Assembly (NCBI GenBank): GCA_040437565.1
Contig: JBDOQK010000004.1
Coordinates: 806,001 to 870,000 of the forward strand
Direction: 5' to 3'
Source of the DNA: Albugo candida
Lineage: Eukaryota; Oomycota; Peronosporomycetes; Albuginales
DNA: 64,000 nucleotides
Shown here: one piece after another, positions 11,690 to 22,186 of the stretch
Layout: the number at the start of each line of letters is the position of its first letter
Position numbering within the stretch: position 1 is the stretch's first letter
Notes under the pieces: generated by a model
Told to the model about the DNA's origin: nothing
What the model saw: the letters and a program-made list of their open reading frames with translations, nothing else
Database searches by the model: none
Position numbers and translations under genes: made by a program

Positions 11690-12370
11690 AATGCTTGTCA
11701 ATGACCACAACAGTGCTTTTCTCCATCCGACTCAAAACCGCAGTGGCGGCGTCATGACAATCCTTCGTTCGAACTTCTTCGGTTATACAACAGCTGAAGA
11801 ACTCACCGAACGAAGCGTTTGAAATCGCTATTTGGTTTTACGTATTTTCATTCACGATGCACTGGTGTATATTCACAATGTATATGCACAGGTCAAGGCC
11901 GATGAACGAGTGGTTTTTTGAGTTATTCCTCCCTCCTCAACACTTTTGAATGGATCGAAACACACCACTCGATCCAGCTTTCGATACTTCGAGTGGAGCA
12001 ATTCGACACGAGCCCAGTCGATTTACTTGTTTGGAATATCTTTCGCAGTTGGGTGTAATAGACGCTTGGCGAATTCAACATCCGACCGAAAAACTATTTA
12101 CAGGACCATTACCGCGCATTCGACATGATTATATCTGCATTTCGGAAGAGTTCTTCATACAAAACCTCTGAATATTGCCGTCCCGACATGCGGGAGATCA
12201 TCTGGCACAAAAAGTAACTTTTTCAAATACAACTCAATCTCCAGGGCGAGGATATTGGAAATGTTCATTACAGCTATTTGAATATCCTGAAGTGGTCGAA
12301 GCCCCAATCAAATTGGAAGAGAATTTGGTACTCGAACAGTTGCGGTCAACTTCGAATACCGGAAAAATGT
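11690..12370 (+). pseudogene. LINE APE-type endonuclease remnant
   Basis: Conceptual fragments show endonuclease landmarks. A SGGVMTILRS segment lies near 11740. A YIHNVYA-like segment lies near 11870. A block resembling GDFNTPLD, preserved as NTPLDPAFD, lies near 11960. Next come LGVIDAWRIQHPTEKLFTGP and the RIRHDYICIS block (12050-12140). A HLAQKVTF, GRGYWKCSLQLFE segment follows, typical of the endonuclease-RT linker. Stops and frame changes separate these pieces. Confidence 0.75.
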
Positions 12371-12834
12371 GGGAAAGTTGAAAGACAAAAAACAAGCAGC
12401 AACTTGAAAAATTTGAAAAGATTTCACAAGATAGAAGACGAGATGTTGAGTTTAGCCAGCGTGTTTTGTGAGTCGGAGCAGCTCGATATAGCACTCAATA
12501 CATCAATCAGTCATTTCAACTTTTCGAATCGAGTCTCGAACAATTCAGAAATTGGGTCGAAAACAACGCCAAATACAACCAAGGCGAGATCTTCGATCAT
12601 TACGGGAGGCATGGAGAACTCCTCCAGGAATTCTTCTCGCCCTCCGGATAATTCTTGTCGTCGCGTGCCAATCAAAAATTTGACCAAACAATATGGCAAC
12701 GACATCGACCCGAGGGAAATTATTGACCAATTTCGGGAACATTCGGGCGGTGTCATGGACCCTCTCTATAGCTCCGAGCCCGGCTCAGCTGACTCATGTG
12801 AATTAAATAAGAGAAAGCTTCCGGACCGACTACA

Positions 12835-13660
12835 TGCAGAGTAGTTGTCCCGGTATGGATGGATTACCATCTGCATTTGATCAGCTTTATCCGAAAACGT
12901 TTCGCGAGCTGGGAAGAGGTATCTTATTTCAATTACAACGTCACTCGGCAATAACATACTTGTACGAAAAACCGATCACGAGGTGATCCTGGCAACTATC
13001 TAACGATCGCACTACTTTGTGTCGATGTGGAAGTACTCTCAAAAGTGTTGGTGTATCGATTGCAAAGCTTTTTGCCAAATTGATCCATCACGATCAAATA
13101 GCATTTATACGAGGACAGTTAGTGCATCACCACATTGAACATCTCACCGACATACAGAACTTGGTGACTCATTATAGGGAAGAAGCGTATGCAAACTTTT
13201 CAAGTTTCGTCGATTGGCTTCGTCTTCTGTACACCAATACGAAATCGCAGATAATGAACAGTGGCAATATCACAATGTACATTACACCACAACGTGAAGT
13301 GAGAAAGGCGATCCTCTCTCAGCATTACTTTTTCTGATGACGATCGAACCTTGGGGAAATTTACTTCGTCAAAATGAAGAACATAGAATTAGGATCAATG
13401 GTATGACTGGCGCAAGTGCTTGTATCAACATGAAATGGTGTTTAAGCGCAGCTAAAACTCGTCCAAGTTTATTACGATGAATCTGGTGGGAGATTCAGCT
13501 TGGAAAATCATCCTTGCTCTCGTTCAATCGATCCCAGCTGTTTTTGTCCCCCTAATTTGACCATACTGGGTCCGGAGGATTCGGCGAAGTATTTGGGAAT
13601 TCCTTTGGCCAGGCACCGACTCATTTGATGGTTATCCCAACTCTTTACAAGCGTTTCGAT
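12835..13660 (+). pseudogene. LINE reverse transcriptase remnant
   Basis: Frame-broken RT domain. It starts with a CPGMDGLPSAFDQLYPKTF segment near 12850. Then come YLTIALLCVDVEVLSKVLVY (about 12990-13060) and IAFIRGQLVHHHIEHL (13095-13150). FVDWLRLLYTNTKSQI (13205-13255) follows, and DSAKYLGIPLARHRL (about 13585-13625) is downstream. The F/YxDD catalytic motif expected between 13380 and 13470 is not visible in any frame, which fits decay or a small deletion. Confidence 0.8.
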
Positions 13661-15180
13661 GATGGTTTGGTGTGTGGTTTCGACGTGCACGAACTGTCCG
13701 TGGTCGACTGCTGGCTGCGTAGACGATAATTTTGTCACGTCTGTGGCATTACACTAGCACGTGGGCATACCAGAAGAGACTATTCTACAATGGGAATCGA
13801 TTTGTGCTTGGTCAAAAACACAATAAAGATACAAAATATTTTCACCTCATCAGCAAAGCGTTTGGCAGGATGGTGGACTAAAAGTTCTTTTTTGCAGGGA
13901 AGGCTGAATCTACAACGTAAGCAATTTCTTCAGCAGTTCGCATCCGATGCGTCGACAGTTAATCCCGCGAATTGAGCAACTGCTTCGAAGGAAATATTCC
14001 AACTATCTAGCCTTTCTTTGGAGCACAAAATCCGTTGGACATATTCAATATCGCACCACATCGAAATGGGAAAATAGTACAATGGGAGAGAACATCTTCG
14101 TGGTGAAAACACGCATTTGTGACATTAGATGGAATGGAGTATTACAGTGTGAGATTTGGATATTCTTTTTTTTAACGTCGTCAGTAGTACATGGAACAAC
14201 CGATGTGGTTCCAATGCGACCAAGAATCACAATATGAGGCTGCTACTCGTAATCCGAGTACGGAAAACGTTTACTACAATCTTGGCATGGTGGTTGAACC
14301 ACACCGCACGTTTCGACATCCGAATTCTTCAAGACACTTTTCGAGACAGCGACACATGGTCAACAGAGGAAGATTTTGTCTCCAATTATCAAAAGGAAGA
14401 GCTGAACACATCGTATACGGATGAAGAAAAGTTGCTGAGTCGTCTTTAGAATGAAGTCACTCCGATACTCATCACTTGGATCCAACCGAACAAAAGTTGA
14501 CAACCGTTTTATGTGGGAATGATGACATCGGCCTGGTTACATGCGTGGGAGATGCCGTCGAGAAAATAAAGGCTAGGAAGCGTTTTTGAATCTATTTCAC
14601 GCTCTCAACTCTCAGGTATCGTCTGTAAACCTCCCGGACCAACCAAGGGTCATCTGACGTTGACACATTGGTCATTAAGGGAAAGATCGGATGCACTAGA
14701 TACAGAACTAGCTTAACTTTTTATGGCTACATCAAGGCATCTTCGGAAACGTGCCTCACCGACTTTCGAAAAGCTACAGTTTCGTCTGGCCTTTCGTAAG
14801 TTGCAAGTACGATCTCGTTTCTGGTTTCGAGGGTATTTAGCCAGACATCATATCGCGCACGCAGCCTTCGGTTGGCGCAGTGGAATCCGATCGAAATCTC
14901 TTTCTCCAGTGCAATCACAGTACAAAATCATGGATGGAGTTACTCCCTTCTTGGGATCACTTTTCCTCATCCCGACCACGTTGGTTACATATTGCACGTG
15001 TAATTGTGCCAGCTCTACGGCCGGCATGGAGAGAATATCACCAAATTATATCCGATTTGTGGCTTGCATTGCAACTGATGACGATGCGCTTCGTCGGGAA
15101 AGATGAGGATCCTCGTTTTTCGATCAGCGAGCAGCAACTCCGGCAGTTCCAGACTTTTCGTGATCTACACCACGTTTAGG
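13661..15180 (+). pseudogene. LINE ORF2 C-terminal remnant
   Basis: Degenerate thumb and tail region. The last part (14840-15180) reads as a typical LINE C-terminus: an ESDRNLFLQCNHSTK segment resembling the HLFWDC-type zinc motif, then a Trp-rich helical stretch (WMELLPSWDHF). Frames change repeatedly upstream of it. Confidence 0.6.
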
Positions 15181-16159
15181 CGGGCGTTCGGTAATTTTGA
15201 CGGCAGTGTTATGCGAAAGACGAGCGCACGCAAAGGCGCTGGATCAGCTCGCGACGCAAGGATTATTTGATGGATTTTTCGAAGTCGACGACCATTGCTG
15301 CGGGTCCGGCACCGGCAAGTAAACCCTAGACCTGGTTGGACGGCTCTGTTCAGCCTAGTGTGGTAGACATTAAACTGGAAAACGCGTCCGTGGTGAGCAA
15401 TAGAGTCGGGCTATTTGATAATGTTGAAGCTTGTGATCGCTAAGTTGTGGTTTTCTTTGAAGAATACAAACTGGTGCTTTCTTCCTCACGGTTATGGTCG
15501 CTTCGTATATCCTCCGAAACGATTAGCTTTTGTGAACTAAAGAGTGGTCACTGTTGATGTCGACCGATAGCGAAATGCGACAATTGTAGGAATAATAAAC
15601 TATCGGTAAAACAGCAGAGAGGAAAGGCCTGATGACCTCAGAATCTTCGGAATTATTTCTGGGCTGTCTCGCTGAAATGAGTGTAGTCATCGATATCGCC
15701 ATGAAAGCCATCGTTATCGCATTTTTACCAAGTCAATTCGACAGTTTGTCTTCACCATAAAATAAGAATACAACGACACTTGACCACGCGCTAAGAGATC
15801 GAGTTTCTTTTTCTAAATTGAAGCTATTTGATGTGTTGCCCAGGTTATAGAGAAAGGAACTAGCCAATATATATTCTACCTCAATGCTCACGCATTTGTA
15901 TATTTTATAGGCTTGCATCGCTAGCACCCGAGGTTGCTCGCCTTTTGCTGTCTCAGAATTCAATGAACGATAATATAACTAAACGACTCAACACGGTCAG
16001 AATTAATAGCTTCTTTGATTAATAAACGTGGCGACTTACATGCAGCGTGTTAGTAACACCGTTTCCTCTGCTTTGTATACGGTTCAGAGTTGTGCTACGG
16101 CCGGCTCGAGTAAAAAATTTGAAATAACTATACATTATTTACCCACTTCCCATCTCAAA

Positions 16160-16370
16160 TGCAGAGTTTCGAGAGACTTTCTATGTAAAAAGGGAAGCAT
16201 CATTTATCGGCGACCTAACAGACTTAGTGATGGGTACTGTATGGAATCGAGTTTGTCAGGATCTCGAAGAGCTCATGAAAAAAAGTGATCTGGACGGTGA
16301 AACCAGAAGATTGCTGATGTTCCAGACCTGGTACACAAGTGAGAAGCGAGCCGTTATCCAACAATGCATC
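16160..16370 (+). pseudogene. Unidentified coding remnant
   Basis: One plus-strand frame contains protein-like sequence (DLTDLVMGTVWNRVCQDLEE, then LLMFQTWYTSEKRAVIQQC) and ends at a stop. A different frame is open just upstream (16028-16288). It looks like a frameshifted gene piece. I do not recognise the family; a transposon-derived origin is possible given the neighbouring LINE. Confidence 0.25.
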
Positions 16371-17455
16371 TTAAGCGGACCATAAGAAGAAGCATGTCGA
16401 TTGCACTGGAGTCCCAAAGCCAATTTGACATCTGCTCACATTCTCCGTTTGATGGGATCGCCCGACGCCGTTGGTCGTACTTTATAGCACCAGATTTGTG
16501 TACAGAGAAAGAAGTCACGATGATCAACTCTACGCGGTTTTGACAAGAGCGCTACTTACTACCAATATTTATTTGACGTTGTTCTACGAATATGAAGTTT
16601 TTCTGTCTCACATAAGTTGCTGAATGACCACATTTTGAATCAAGATTTGTTAGTATATGATCGGCGAGACTCCCCTTATTGACTTTATTGAAGGTTGTGT
16701 TGCACTTATTGACGGGATGTCAGATTATGTCTTGTGTCGCTAAAGATGGCGTAATTCTAATCAAATGGGCGATACCGCAGTGTCCTACAAGGTACTGCTT
16801 TTAGCAATCATGAATCCTTTTGTGTATCAAATCGATCGGCAAATTCCACGACTCTATCTTTTTTACTGATTAGCCCATGTAAATGATACAAGCTACAAAC
16901 CCCGAAGCCTCTGAGTTCATTTTTATTATGTAAGTCAACGATAAGATCATTACACCTTACTTTCTGCTTTTGAACATCAATGCTAAGTCCATACAGAATG
17001 GAAAAATTCGGACAAGTCACTTGGCAATAACGTTTTCGTAAAGGCAGCATATAGAGACATCGGATCTTTTACAACCTCACGTAAATCCGACGTACTCTAT
17101 CACGAGAAAGTAAGCAGTGAAATTGTGGTGATTATACGATAAAACCTTAATCGACAATAAAGAGCACTGAGAAAAATGAGAATGTGAAGGTACTCAACAC
17201 AATCCGTGAATAATTGACGTATCGAGACCACAGACTGACTCCCCGGCTAGTCATTTGTGCGAACTGACCTCCGTGTCAGCTTCAAATAGAATGTGGTGCT
17301 TTGTCCGAGTAAAGTGGGAATGCGAAGAAAACGTCATAGTGAGATAAAGTATCATCAAAGTAGTTCCTAAAGCATGAAATAGATTGCATAGAGTATAAAA
17401 GTCATATAAAAAACATACATCCACAGCTCTCGATTGTATTATGCATATCGGTTAC

Positions 17456-17555
17456 NNNNNNNNNNNNNNNNNNNNNNNNNNNNNNNNNNNNNNNNNNNNN
17501 NNNNNNNNNNNNNNNNNNNNNNNNNNNNNNNNNNNNNNNNNNNNNNNNNNNNNNN
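17456..17555. other. Assembly gap (100 N)
   Basis: Exactly 100 N. No flanking direct repeat was seen, so this may be a true gap of unknown size. Confidence 0.95.
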
Positions 17556-17692
17556 TTGTGATTTATATTATGACCTTCAAATTTCATTCGAATAATCAGT
17601 CACAAGTATCATCTTAAGGAAGTAAATGCTATAGGAAGACGGACGCGATAGAGAGTCATTTTGATTGCATACGTAAATTGTAATGTTCTATT

Positions 17693-18762
17693 TCACAAAT
17701 TATCAAATATATGTTCAGATTCCAATATATTTGTCAGACAATCGATAATAGTGACAATGCCACGTAATACACCAACGTCGCGCTTTTTGTAAACAGTTGT
17801 TAGGGTCTGTACATGTGCAAAATCTATTATCCGTAGATCAACATGTGATTTCGGTAATGCTTTTGTTTCCTGATCGTGCATAAATAGCAGTGAGCTCGCA
17901 ATAAACTCAAAGTCATGCTGCGTTTCGAACCAGGACTTCAATTGCTCCAAACGAACGATAAACTATATACTGACAAGAATTAGAACCAGTAAAAGCTATA
18001 GAAATCTAATTTGAGTACCTCTCGGATCACTTGTTTCCGTCTCGTTTGAGATAAAAACTGAAAATAATGGGCAAACGTTCGAGAAACGTCTTCTTTACTC
18101 GTTGGTAGGCGACCGAAATATTTATCATACTCGATATACCTGCATGCACTGGGATCATAAACTTTTATTCCTTGTATTCTGAAGCCCATCTCTTCTTGTA
18201 GAGGAAACTTTGACTTCTCGTACGCTACTTTTTCTGAACATGCTGTTGCTTCATAAGACTTTGTACCGAGTTTGACATCCATCACACACGGTTTGTCGAA
18301 TTTCCATGTAAGATCTTCAAGGACAAGAAAACCTAAAATTGACCCTTCCTTTTTAGAGGGCGCTACGCTTTCCCTAAGTTTTGATATCTTTTTCGCATCA
18401 TCGCCAGTAGTTGTGTTGTCATCATGAGAGATAGAAGCAGGGTCGGGGACATGAATGCTACCGTAATAACAAGGAAGAAATGGCTGAAGAGAAGTCACGT
18501 CACTTGAATGATGCTTTTCATCGATTGTTGAGTGTTTTCCCGACAATTTGTCGCTAAAAACCAGCTCGTAAAAAGACTTTTCTCGAACTCCTCTATCTTT
18601 GTCCTGGAACGGTTTTAGTAGTATTCCGTCATGCGCTTTCAGACCTGCTAGAGAAGGAGATTAACTATCTGGAAAGACAAGTCGATACATACTTGTTTTT
18701 GATGCTGTGTGCCCACCCACTTGATGATTAAATTCCGAGAACTTGGACAGATCAAGTTCCAT
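17693..18762 (-). CDS. IPMK: Inositol polyphosphate multikinase-type kinase
   Basis: Three exons: 18762-18693, 18647-18019 and 17962-17693. The introns are 45 and 56 nt, and the product is 322 aa. Family hallmarks are present in order: FNHQVGGHTASK at the N-terminus, GILLKPFQDKDRGVREKSFY, PFLPCYYGS and the catalytic PxxxDxKxG motif as PCVMDVKLG (about 143-151). In the last exon come SSLL and IIDFAHV. These bind ATP and inositol phosphate in the IPK superfamily (IPMK, IP6K, IP3-3K). Length and a short insert favour IPMK. It acts in the nucleus and cytosol in making IP4/IP5 and pyrophosphate precursors. Both splice junctions keep the frame and restore conserved residues. Confidence 0.85.
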
Positions 18763-19309
18763 GCTTTGAACCCGTTAGTGTTGCATGAAGGTACGTTGTG
18801 ATATTGTCGTCAAAGTTATCATTCAGTTAATCTATCTATCTGAAATCGCGTTAAACAATTATTGTGGTCACTAATTGAACACTGGGTGCTTATAATAGCA
18901 ACAAAGATCCTGGACTATGTGTCCTTCCTACATGTGATTCAGCAGTACTAGGTTGAAGGATCTCGTTCTTGGAATTAAGCAGCCAATCAATGCCAGGAAT
19001 CCGTAATGAATACCAATCAATAATTCTCCTTCCTCAATTTCGTTAAATGAAATGCGTGACAAGAAACTGCAAACTGCGCCAGAAATGTACGACTACCTAC
19101 TCTATGGCTTGACATATGATTCCGCGATGGCAAATTAGACGTCAGTTCGTATACAAAACATGAACGGCTACATCCGAACATAAACGAGTATACACTCGCT
19201 CCAATGACTGCGCGTAAAAGAGTAATTATGACAGAAAAAGTATCTCAAATTGAAAACTCGTATAAAATGGTATCGTGACAAATATAAGATTTTATGGCAC
19301 AAAGCGCAT
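18763..19309. other. Intergenic interval
   Basis: About 550 bases between the IPMK start and the 3' end of pseudokinase 2. No open frame of note; presumably the IPMK promoter and the pseudokinase 3' UTR. Confidence 0.5.
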
Positions 19310-20644
19310 CTAAGCTTCCACATAGCTTTGCGCTTCAATCAATGAGTCGACAAGAGACTGACTCGTTGGACGCTCCTTTGGATCTAAAGAGAGACATCGC
19401 TGAGCGATCTCATAGATGGTAGTCGGACAGTTGGATCGGAATGATGGACGCAATTCACCTGCTGTTATTTTGGCAATAATTTCCACTCTTGACAGCTTAG
19501 AAGACCCGCAATAATCGTCAAAAGGGAAGCGATGCGTGTCAAGTTCAGAAAGCACGATACCAAAGGAGTAAATATCAGCTTTTGCATCGTCATTCCCTTC
19601 CAAAATAAGCTCTGGAGCCGTCCATCGAACAATATCTAATCGAGTTGAGAGAATGTCGTGCGGAATAGGAACCTTACTGAATGAGAAGTCGCTCAATTTT
19701 GCATTGTATTCTTGATCGATCATGACTTTTCGTGATTTCAAGCAGCCATGAAGGACAATGGGCTTGAGGGAATGGAGATACGACAATGCTTGGGCGATAT
19801 TGATTGCAATTGATATTTTCTCCTTCCAATTCATACAAGAGTCTTCGGTATGCAAGAGTGTCTGGAGATCACTGCCTTCGATGTATTCTGTAACAACAGA
19901 CAGATCCGAGCGGAATGTCCACGTACAACCGATGAAATGCACAATGCAAGGATGAATGAGTCCAGACATCACTGCAATTCCGTCTGCAAATTCATCAATC
20001 AAATTGGAATTTTCCAGAATGCGTTTTACAACGACCTTTTCGTCACGATATTGTCCGAGCCATGAAATACAATGAGCGCCAAAAGAGATTTCTCGCTTGA
20101 GATTGACATCCTGCAAACGTGAGCTGAGTAAAGAAGGGAAAAACCCTTGGCTTTCTGGAGCCGCTTGATTTTGTAACGCAAGCTCATCAAACAAACTAGG
20201 ACCAACAGGGGGGAAGAATGCCTCATCCTCGTCATTATCGTTGTCATTGAATGTTTCCGACCGAGAAATACGACCTGCATGTGAGTCAGCATCACTCATC
20301 TGCTCACTTCCTTCACTATCGCGACGATAGTAAGTATCTCTTTCAAAATCTTCCAAAGGGAATTGGGACATTGGGTATGGCTGCTGCAGTCCTGACGATA
20401 CATAAGGGCTCATTGGTCGATCGGAGAAAACTTGTTCTGTCGGAGCGGTGCTAATTGTCCGTCCACTGTGATTATCGGCACCTTGCGCTCCAATTGCTTT
20501 ATTGGTATACTTACTATACCCAGCCTCGTACTGAGCCTCTATATCTCGCTTAGAATGTGCGAGATCGACTTGTCTTGCTGTGTATACATAAAAGGCAACG
20601 CCGCCGACAAACAACACACCAACAACTAGCAACACGGCCCACAT
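19310..20644 (-). CDS. Membrane-anchored TKL-type pseudokinase 2
   Basis: 444 residues. A transmembrane helix occupies residues 2-22, and a low-complexity acidic/Ser-rich linker runs to about 180. The kinase-like domain follows: VVVKRIL with beta-3 lysine K207, VTEYIEGSDL hinge, APEL motif and DIYSFGIVLSEL. Catalytic residues are altered: HRD reads HGC (299-301), losing the catalytic Asp, and DFG reads DFS (319-321), keeping the Asp. With the HRD Asp replaced, phosphotransfer is unlikely, although nucleotide binding could persist. It shares the TM-linker-kinase plan with the gene at 90-1352. The TM at the very N-terminus means it lacks an ectodomain as modelled; an upstream exon cannot be excluded because the upstream area is disrupted by a gap and repeat. 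Confidence 0.75.
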   Translation of the reverse strand: MWAVLLVVGVLFVGGVAFYVYTARQVDLAHSKRDIEAQYEAGYSKYTNKAIGAQGADNHSGRTISTAPTEQVFSDRPMSPYVSSGLQQPYPMSQFPLEDFERDTYYRRDSEGSEQMSDADSHAGRISRSETFNDNDNDEDEAFFPPVGPSLFDELALQNQAAPESQGFFPSLLSSRLQDVNLKREISFGAHCISWLGQYRDEKVVVKRILENSNLIDEFADGIAVMSGLIHPCIVHFIGCTWTFRSDLSVVTEYIEGSDLQTLLHTEDSCMNWKEKISIAINIAQALSYLHSLKPIVLHGCLKSRKVMIDQEYNAKLSDFSFSKVPIPHDILSTRLDIVRWTAPELILEGNDDAKADIYSFGIVLSELDTHRFPFDDYCGSSKLSRVEIIAKITAGELRPSFRSNCPTTIYEIAQRCLSLDPKERPTSQSLVDSLIEAQSYVEA

Positions 20645-21202
20645 ATAAAGTTTGGTCGTAAAATGGTGAATAAGTAGTCAGTGCGATGCAAAGAGATGAA
20701 GCAAACACCCCGCCAAATTGAGTATTCTTATACGTTGTAAAGAGATTAAGCATAACAGTAATGATAGTGAGTAAAGGTATGTGCACAGCGATAGGGTTTC
20801 TCTCTTACGAAAGCTGTTANNNNNNNNNNNNNNNNNNNNNNNNNNNNNNNNNNNNNNNNNNNNNNNNNNNNNNNNNNNNNNNNNNNNNNNNNNNNNNNNN
20901 NNNNNNNNNNNNNNNNNNNCTCTATATCTCGCTTAGAATGTGCGAGATCGACTTGTCTTGCTGTGTATACATAAAAGGCAACGCCGCCGACAAACAACAC
21001 ACCAACAACTAGCAACACGGCCCACATATAAAGTTTGGTCGTAAAATGGTGAATAAGTAGTCAGTGCGATGCAAAGAGATGAAGCAAACACCCCGCCAAA
21101 TTGAGTATTCTTATACGTTGTAAAGAGATTAAGCATAACAGTAATGATAGTGAGTAAAGGTATGTGCACAGCGATAGGGTTTCTCTCTTACGAAAGCTGT
21201 TA
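20537..21202. repeat. Gap-flanking exact repeat (283 bp), assembly overlap
   Basis: 20537-20819 equals 20920-21202, with exactly 100 N (20820-20919) between. The copied segment holds the first codons and upstream region of pseudokinase 2. The right-hand copy of the kinase N-terminus is therefore not a second gene. Read as two overlapping contigs that were placed end to end. Confidence 0.9.
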
Positions 21203-21346
21203 TATCATGATAAAGGCGTAGGAAGGAGTCAAAACAGCTGGAATTACCATGGATGGCTAGCTTTGTAATTTAGGAATGTGTTGGGACTGTATATGTAGCT
21301 GATTTTGATAAATGTAATCATCACTCTTGCGTATTTATTCGGTGAA

Positions 21347-22141
21347 ATGGCGTCTGCGCTGCCAAAGTTACAGCTCAATTTCTCCTGGAATCAGCCGGTG
21401 GTATCATGCGATGGAGAAAGAAAATGGAAGAGGAAGGCGGTGGTAGAGAATGGGATCCAGCCGGGCTTGGAGATTGCACGCAAACAGGATGGACAGCAAA
21501 CAAGACCAAGAAAAGAGGAAATTGGCAAGCAGCCGAAGCGAAACAAGACTGAAGCAGAACCTAATCAATGTGTGTGAAATCTCATCAGAAAGCACTAGTA
21601 TGTGTATCACTTCTCGGTTAATACAGGCCAATTATGGAAAAGAGTGGAAGAGAACCTAATAGAAGAGAAATTGGTACTCGCCAACACTCCTATGACCAAC
21701 TGCAGCCATGAGAGCGCTGAAAAAGACGCTGTTGAATCGCGACAGCTTATAATAAACCATGAAGATATCATCGTGGAGGTATCGTCCGTTTTCATTTAGA
21801 TATCTTCCAATGCACTCAGAAGGTCCTACAGGAAGGAGAGTGCGTGGATGACAGCTTCGCCAGTGCTATTGACAGCATTCGCCTTTTTCTTGGCGCATTT
21901 CAAAGCGAAAGAAGAGAAATTTCAACACGACTCCTTGATCTGCATGGTACGCATTTCGAACAATCATTCATGTCATTGAATCGCGTTCCTTGCAGTCTGT
22001 GCCACTGAGACTTTATCCGATATTTTGGACATTATTGCATTCGAAAAGCACAGTGTTTCGATCGATGATTATAGGTTGAAACAAGGAAGCCATAGTACCA
22101 TTATGGCTAATAATAGCGTATCAATCGATTTGACCCAATAA
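21347..22141 (+). CDS. Unknown 215-aa protein, four exons
   Basis: Exons 21347-21569, 21627-21778, 21820-21946 and 21996-22141. The introns are 57, 41 and 49 nt, all GT-AG and all frame-preserving, ending in SIDLTQ and a stop. The first exon encodes a Trp-containing then Lys/Arg-rich stretch (RKWKRKAVVENG, EEIGKQPKRNK), probably a nuclear-localising or nucleic-acid-contacting tail. Later exons are helical and acidic (LWKRVEENLIEEKLVL, DSIRLFLGAFQSERREI). I recognise no family. The four-exon agreement makes a real gene likely even though no single exon is long. Confidence 0.6.
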
Positions 22142-22186
22142 GATTACATACATTTGTATTGGGCATTTACTAATAGCTTCTGATTT

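Larger units (their letters stand above)
9436..15350 (+). mobile_element. Decayed non-LTR (LINE) retrotransposon, about 6 kb
   Basis: The plus strand carries, in order, an ORF1-like region, an APE-type endonuclease, a reverse transcriptase and a C-terminal zinc-finger region. All are broken by stops and frameshifts, so no intact product is possible. Order and spacing match a two-ORF LINE with APE endonuclease, possibly of the Tx1/L1-like group. Frames switch every 100-300 bases, indicating old, unselected sequence. I could not identify a poly(A) tail or target-site duplication, so the outer limits are approximate. Base composition and the absence of host-gene motifs distinguish it from its neighbours. 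Confidence 0.8.
15351..17692. other. Gene-poor interval with decayed fragments
   Basis: More than 2 kb without a convincing gene. Short minus-strand frames at 15523-15963 and 16808-17050 have no recognisable domain. It contains one assembly gap and the plus-strand remnant near 16180. The lack of intact frames contrasts with the packed genes elsewhere and fits old insertion debris next to the LINE. Confidence 0.5.

Noticed and set aside
15523-17050. Small minus-strand frames as genes
   Set aside because: They have no start context, no splice partners and no recognisable domain, and they lie in gene-poor debris.
20928-21027. Second copy of the pseudokinase 2 start
   Set aside because: It lies in the exact repeat after the gap at 20820, so it is an assembly duplicate, not a gene.
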